The notes beneath the pieces were generated by a model that was given only the letters and a program-made list of their open reading frames with translations, was not told where the DNA came from and ran no database searches. From NCBI GenBank assembly GCA_947579665.1, contig OX388350.1, positions 29,297,393 through 29,361,392 on the forward strand: a stretch of 64,000 nucleotides of DNA. The letters run 5' to 3'. The translations under genes and the position numbers were made by a program. The first letter of the stretch is position 1; each line of letters opens with the position of its first letter. The stretch is from Sympetrum striolatum. Its lineage: Eukaryota; Arthropoda; Insecta; Odonata; Libellulidae. This document shows positions 58,220 through 64,000 of this stretch, one piece after another.

Positions 58220-59080
58220 AATCCCGCACGCTTCGCCGTACTCTAAAATTTTAGTTTCTCTTTAATTATTAGTCGGGGACTTCACTTTCGGAATATCCAT
58301 CACCCTGTCGAACTCTCCCACGCACAATGATAGAATCGCTTAGATAAGTTTAAGGGACGATATCGTCCCATTTTTTCCCCAAGAGAAAATGCCCTGGGGT
58401 TCTCGGTAAAGCACCCTGGGGTCAAACACTTGCGGCAGGGGTCACGTGAGACTCCCACGAGAATCCCCGTACCCTAAAGCGCGTGGGGGTGTTCCCTTAA
58501 GACGAATCCCCTTCCTTGAAATAAGAGGGCGAAATAATACCATATCTGACTCTTTTTTATATATGTTTTGGTGGTAGATATGTTTGTGGGGGTGGCGCAG
58601 GGGGTATTTACGTGTGGGCCTGGGCGGCATCCCGCCGTGGGTGGGGCGGCACTGTCTCGGGGCATTACCGTCCGAGTTATCGGGGGCGGCGAGGGCGGAC
58701 TGGGGCCCGTGGAAGGGGGCGGGACGATATCGCAATGGGTGCTTTCCAAGGGAGCGGTTTCGCAGATCCTCTTCACCGTGAGAAAGGCTGTTTCTCGGAG
58801 CCCCAAAGCAATGTGTAATTAGGGATTTGGCGCCGGAGGCGTGTATATGGGTCGTACCTTGGGGGCCGCAGTCCGAAATTTTACCTTCACGCGGCCGGAG
58901 CCCTTACCTGGGGCAATACCACTGAATTTCGGTTTCTTTTGTGTGTATTTCACCGAAGGCGCGCGGTACGAAAAGGGGAGGCGGGTCCACGTTTAATCGC
59001 TGCGGGGAAACGTTCTTCGGGTTGTTGCTATCCGAAGTTGTTAACGATGAGGTTTTTTTACCACTTGGAGGAGGAGGGAT
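58220..59080. other. Strong GC/CpG island
   Basis: The most GC-rich block in the window (for example GGGCGGCGAGGGCGGACTGG at about 58683) followed by extremely AT-rich DNA. It holds a perfect 16-bp palindrome GGGACGATATCGTCCC (58354-58369), and the 12-mer GGGACGATATCG recurs at 58721. Overlapping frames on both strands (up to 110 codons) are Gly/Pro-rich and domainless. A promoter or CpG-island-like role is plausible, but no transcription-start motif proves it. Confidence 0.45.
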
Positions 59081-59149
59081 CTTCTCGGATCTAATCCCCG
59101 AAATTTTAATGATTTTTATCGAAACCTTTCTATACGTTATATATTTGTA

Positions 59150-60900
59150 ATTAATTGATTCTGAATCGTTCTAATAAACATTTCATGCGTTGTTCAATAG
59201 ATTTACATCATAATTTACGAGTTAATTACGTTAGCTACTAATTATTTATATCACTGTGACAAAATATAGACTTCATTGGGGGTACAGAAATTTATGCAAA
59301 TTTTAATCTCTGTTTAACTATTATTTTTAGTTAAATAGAATTAATTCTTAAATAGCATTAATTCGATCAGTTAATAATGAAATATTTTTCAACTATACGG
59401 TCATATTAAGTTCTTTAACAACATTGTCCTCTGAAATAACTTTAATATTTCAACTAAAAGTACAATTTTATTACACGAGCAAAATATTTTAGATAAAATT
59501 TCACAAAGTAAAAAGTACGATGAAATTCCTTGAAATATTTAAATAAAATTTCTTTCATAAAATATTTAATATACTTCTAAATTTTTAGTTGTAATTTAAT
59601 TTTCTCTAAATATTTTTGTTTTAATTAAATTTGTTTCGATTCTATCATAAAATTACAATTTTAGCATAAACATAACCGCATGAGTAGAAAGACATCACAG
59701 TACCAACTATTTGAAAATATTATCTTACAAGGGATTAATTTCATTTTCTCTCACTGCCTTCCCACTATGAGGTGGTTTGTCTTAAAGTATTGATTATTTA
59801 CTGTTGATTCTTTACTAAATTATTTTGAAAAATACAATGCATTTCCAATAATTGGTAATGGAAGTATATCATCATGCGAAGTTCAACATTTTCCGTGTTC
59901 CACATTTAATAATATGTTGGATAACGAGGAACCTCGCTGACACTTTCACACGCGAGCCTTTCTTTGTTTAATTAATTTAATTTATCAATAAATTCATTCT
60001 TTATGATTATTGGGGAAGTAAATATCCAATAATTGTGTTGTATAGAGAAAATGTGAGAAAAATGGTAATTTATAAATAAATCAAAGATTTTTTAATGTTT
60101 TTCAATTTTTATTATAATTCTAGGTAATTATGTATCAGGAAAAGAAAAGCATTAAGTTGCTCCATATTATGGTACCGAGAAATAATAGGAGATGAAAATT
60201 TAAGGAAACCAAAAAGTTTTTAAACAAATTATTCATAGTATACTTACCGTAAGAATACATTCAGACGTTTATTATTCAATTTAAGGAAATAAAATAAAGC
60301 AAATGTTTTAAGGGATAATTCAATAGTAAATTAGTTAATTAATATTTAATTAAGTTGAAAATTAATGTAAATAATAATAAAAATGAAAAGCAATATATAA
60401 AGTGTTATATAATGAAATAATGTCATTGGAGAAAATCAAATTATTCAAGGTTACTTAATAAGATGTATTGAGAATCAGGTATGAGGCATACATCACAGAA
60501 GTTTATTGTTTACTTGATAATTCTAATTATTTTTAACGTTTATTACGTGAAATTGAGAATATACTTATATAACAAGCTTGCAACGTTTATTACGTAAAAT
60601 TGAGAATATACTTATATAACAAGCTTGCTCATTATTAATGTTTACCGTTCTATGTATCCTGTACAGAAGTATAAATTACGAGAATGATAATTTTTGGATA
60701 GGGCTTTATTCATGAGAGAAAAAGGAATAACTTGAACCGATTACAAGGCCATGATTTTCACGGATAAATTATACTTTCCCGATTTCCAATACATGGATTC
60801 CAACCCCTATCGTTTAGCGACTGCAACCTGTAAAAACGTTGGAGCACTTCCCGAAATAAAACCAAAGCTTGGAAGGTTAAAATCATAATGGGAAATGAAT
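59150..60900. other. Very AT-rich DNA without genes
   Basis: Long stretch with few G/C, full of AATTA/TTTAAT words and no open frame over 60 codons. One 47-bp tandem duplication lies inside. Confidence 0.6.
60535..60628 (+). repeat. 47-bp tandem duplication
   Basis: 60535-60581 and 60582-60628 are back-to-back copies (AACGTTTATTACGT(G/A)AAATTG...AAGCTTGC) differing at one base. This indicates a recent local duplication. Confidence 0.9.
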
Positions 60901-61079
60901 GACTGCAGCTCTGGAATTAGTACGGAATTATATCAAATCTCCGCCGATTCCCTAACGGAATTTTCCCCCAAAAATATATCTCCGAAAAAAAAAACCTAAG
61001 TGTGATCATCCCGCAACAGGTTATATTCCCTCTCGTTTCCGAAATAAATACGAAAAAATGCCAAATTATCCGTAGACAC

Positions 61080-61450
61080 GTTCCTTTTGGCGTCGCCAGT
61101 CGGGACGCGGCATTCCGCCCATAATTCCCTCCACCCTTTTCCCAACCCTTCCCTTTTTCCACAAATCACCCCTTCAGTCCGACTCAACGGCGACTCTGCC
61201 CGTTTATCTCTCCCCCGCATTCTTGCCCAATATGACCCGGGAAATCTATGGGAACCCAATGACTTAAACGCGAGGGGTTCCTCTTCGCCATAACCAAAAT
61301 GTACAATTACTCCCATCGCCCGTCCGGAGGCTGAGAAATGAAAGGGAGAACTCCTTTTACGAGTGTTCGATTCGGAAAAACGTCGATTCTCCTCGGATCC
61401 CTACCCTTCCCTCCCGTGTTTCTGCCAACCGCTATATGAATGCTACAGGA
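61080..61450. other. GC-richer patch
   Basis: Overlapping frames on both strands (60917-61316), no domain recognised. Confidence 0.35.
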
Positions 61451-61540
61451 TTATATATAATTCACCTCGATTCCCATACTCCCGAGATAAAATGTTCTTC
61501 CTCTTAGCGGGACCGACCGTTTTGTCGGCATTTATAAGGG

Positions 61541-61768
61541 AGAGGGTTCACCATTTATACGTACCTTCGGTCTGGGAGAGATACTTTTATCGTAACGAAT
61601 TTAGTGTTGTTCTCATCACAATGTGGTGTAAAGGCTTGAATTTTCAGTGAATTAAAGAAGAGGGTTCGCCATTTTATACCTTCGATCTGAAAAAGATACA
61701 TTTATCGAAACGAATTTCGCTGCACTCTCCTGATAATGTAAAAGCGTAGACGTTTCAAAGGATTGAAA
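61541..61768 (+). repeat. 118-bp tandem duplication, diverged
   Basis: 61541-61658 and 61659-61768 share AGAGGGTTC(A/G)CCATTT, ACCTTCG.TCTG, GATAC.TTTATCG.AACGAATTT and TGTAAA.GC. The first copy lies in a 95-codon frame (61363-61650), but the frame is not kept in the second copy, which argues against coding. Confidence 0.7.
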
Positions 61769-61779
61769 TCTTGAAGTCC

Positions 61780-63220
61780 GCCATATTCCTGCCTATAAAA
61801 AGTCCAGTTGCGATCTTAAGTCCAATTTAGTAATACTAATTACGCCACATACTAACGTTCCATTGATTCTGTCCTACTAATTTCACCGAGTGAAAGCTTT
61901 TTGCACATGACTCCCCTCTCAATAAGCGCTGTCTTTCCTATTATCTGAGTTGGACTCGGCCTTAATATCGCAAATAACCTATGCAACCTTCATGAGCACA
62001 TAAAACAAGTATCAGCGAACGGTAAGTTTCTTATAAGTAACAGCAAACCCAAAGAGTTACAGTATTGTTTGAAAAACGGAAGATCTTGTTTCTTGAGTTC
62101 TACGATAGCCACGGCGATATGATTCTGGACTTGGATTAGAAATCCAACGGAAATTTAGATAATTAATACAGTTCAATTTTCTAAATTATGTTTCAGCGTT
62201 TAGGTTAAATTAGTTTTGCTCCAATGATTTCCTCATGAAATACCAAAAAGTAAACGAATTAAGAAACTTTCGTGCGTAATCTCAATCAATAATTATGACT
62301 TAGCTCCACATGAGTAACGGAAAGACTTTTCCGCATTTTTATATAATTTAACTTTATATCTTTGGTTACAAGCTTTTTATGAAAATAATTTGCGCTTCAG
62401 ATAATCGTGATTATTTTTAAGGATCAAATATCATTCGCTGATATTGATAAAGTTCTTAATAATGGAGTAAATCATTTTAAGGAAAGTCAATTCTAACAAG
62501 AAGAGACTCTCACTTTTGACCGGGTATTTTGATGAAAATTTTTGAGATGATGCAGGAAGTAGAGTAATGAAAAAATATGTTGGCGTTTGTCTAAATGGGC
62601 CTTAGTTTTGTTACAGTAATTAAACGATAATTGACAATCTGAGTCTAGGCAACCCCGCATTACACACTCACGCTAGGCCAAATCTGTAAGGAATAACCCG
62701 CTGTTTTCAAGTAATTCTCAAATATTATTTTTATTCCTTTTGATATATATTTTCCTTGATACTCGCTGATAGACATAAGGCAGAAATTTCCTTTATTTCA
62801 CCCGATATCCGATAGAATAACATTATTTCAACCAAATGAGCTTCGGTGACGGAGAGCCTTGCTAAAAGTATGATGAATGAGGGTTCGTAAAAATGCTTTC
62901 TCGAATCATTCGGTATTTGTCGGTAATGGTTTATGATTACAGTAATTAATAGGTATTTTATAGTTATGTTTCAGATCAATAAAAAATCAGCTGTGACTAC
63001 ATATACGTCGTAAAGAAAGAAAAAATTCCATATCATACTAGAATCTATGAGTGAAAGCGCTGATGGTATTGACTCTATAGAGTCCTTAGAGATAACTGCA
63101 GGTGATGATATTTTTAACAGTATTGCTTGATTTAATGTCTTCTTAACTATTAATGCATTTTCTTGGTGTTACTTCCCTCATAGTACTGATACTAATCATA
63201 GTGGTGCAATTGCAGGTGGA
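61780..63220. other. Unassigned AT-rich DNA
   Basis: No gene or repeat recognised. Confidence 0.4.
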
Positions 63221-63229
63221 GAAATTCAG

Positions 63230-63780
63230 TGGCCACGTTTGGCAGCTAGTGAAACCCCCTGCCATACGGCGAAAGTTGGCTTGAAAGGTTATTACAGTGA
63301 TGGTAGCTCTGATGGCGGCTTTACACTTGCCAATACCTCTCAGTCATGCTCCAAGATTTTTAAGCGTTCCAGAAAAAGGTTTCCATTCCTCAGTTACCAT
63401 GATACCATTCATAGAACGATCATTAATGGGACTTCAAGGGTAGACTGCGGCAAAAATGACACTTTTCGTCCTTTTCGAATTGGTGCAGCCGTTTCCTGTT
63501 ATTTGGTGCATTGTTCTCCCTTGCAAATTGCGCACAACTACCGCGGTAGCCTCCCTTTTTACTCCGGCAAACTTCCTTAAGTGGCACCGAAGCTGTCCTT
63601 TTCAGAAAGGTAATCGTATCATTAGCTCGTGCTCCGAAGTCACCTGGGACCGAAGTCATTGGTAAAAGGGATCCCTTCCCTCCGGAGGGCATAGCTTCCG
63701 AACTGCCTGCCCTCCTATTTGCAACCCACTCTCTGCTTCCTATTTGCAACCCATTTTCGCCCATTCTTCGGAGAAGTCAA
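63230..63780. other. GC-richer block with long frames on both strands
   Basis: Two 113-codon frames (63239-63580 plus, 63423-63764 minus) overlap. Neither shows a known domain. The plus peptide is Ser/Thr/Lys-rich with several Cys; the minus peptide has RAGSSEAMPSGGKGSLL and CHFC. A 16-bp sequence, TCCTATTTGCAACCCA, is directly repeated at 63713 and 63738. An undescribed repeat or an exon are both possible; confidence in any gene is low. Confidence 0.3.
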
Positions 63781-63789
63781 ATCGGTAGA

Positions 63790-64000
63790 TTTTTACAAAG
63801 AAAGGTTACAAAAAATATGACTTCTCACGTAGAGGTTTGAACCTAGAAGATTTTCCTGGTAGATTTGAAAATTTCCCTGCTCTTTATTCCGAAAATTATA
63901 AAATCTCCGGTAACCACACCCGGTCGAATTCTTAAGTTAAAATTATGTTCTGTTATATCCAACAGTATATGCAATTAAATTTTAAAATGGTAACTAGAAG
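63790..64000. other. Unassigned AT-rich DNA
   Basis: Nothing recognisable up to the window edge. Confidence 0.4.

Noticed and set aside
1..64000. CRISPR arrays, bacterial operons, phage or viral genes
   Set aside because: No regularly spaced direct repeats, no ribosome-binding-site/ORF organisation and no viral protein motif recognised.

Overview
The window looks like AT-rich intergenic or intronic DNA from an animal nuclear genome, most likely an arthropod. I base this on old interspersed repeats: LINE reverse-transcriptase relics, tRNA-derived SINEs, and non-autonomous Tc1/mariner-, pogo- and hAT-like DNA elements. There are no operons and no compact genes. The order or species cannot be read from the sequence with confidence. 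I found no convincing intact host protein-coding gene, rRNA, CRISPR array or canonical tRNA. Most open reading frames over 60 codons lie in simple C/T-rich or GC-rich patches or inside repeats and look like chance frames.

Layout. At 0.85-5.0 kb there is a repeat complex: a diverged copy (minus strand) of a large repeat family with tRNA-like modules, followed by a 1.7 kb imperfect palindrome. At 5.1-9.0 kb there are a GC-rich patch, a LINE 3' tail, two tRNA-derived SINE families (one as a head-to-head inverted pair) and a nested inverted-repeat element. At 9.8-17 kb there are fold-back elements, a LINE reverse-transcriptase C-terminal fragment with one in-frame stop, a hAT-like end and a second LINE tail. 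The 17-27 kb stretch is mostly unassigned, with GC-rich patches and the first of three 77-bp Tc1-like MITEs. At 27.1-29.6 kb and 37.0-39.95 kb lie two direct copies of the large repeat family; the second carries three tRNA-like modules in tandem and a roughly 290-bp insertion flanked by a 9-bp direct repeat. From 40 to 50.8 kb there are a 218-bp TA-flanked fold-back MITE, an RT motif-A relic, two more fold-backs, a hAT-like end, a 577-bp pogo-like element and the third 77-bp MITE. From 51 to 64 kb there is one more fold-back and a possible mariner-like relic, with GC-rich islands (53.0-53.5, 58.2-59.0, 61.1-61.4 and 63.2-63.8 kb) in very AT-rich DNA and several short tandem duplications.

The most unusual material is the large repeat family whose units each carry a degenerate tRNA-like module (single in one locus, tandem in two), and a fold-back superfamily whose arms share an ACCGGTTTCG block next to a CTGAAGA-hairpin-GAAAC arrangement. 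All identity statements come from reading and aligning by eye; no database search was possible.
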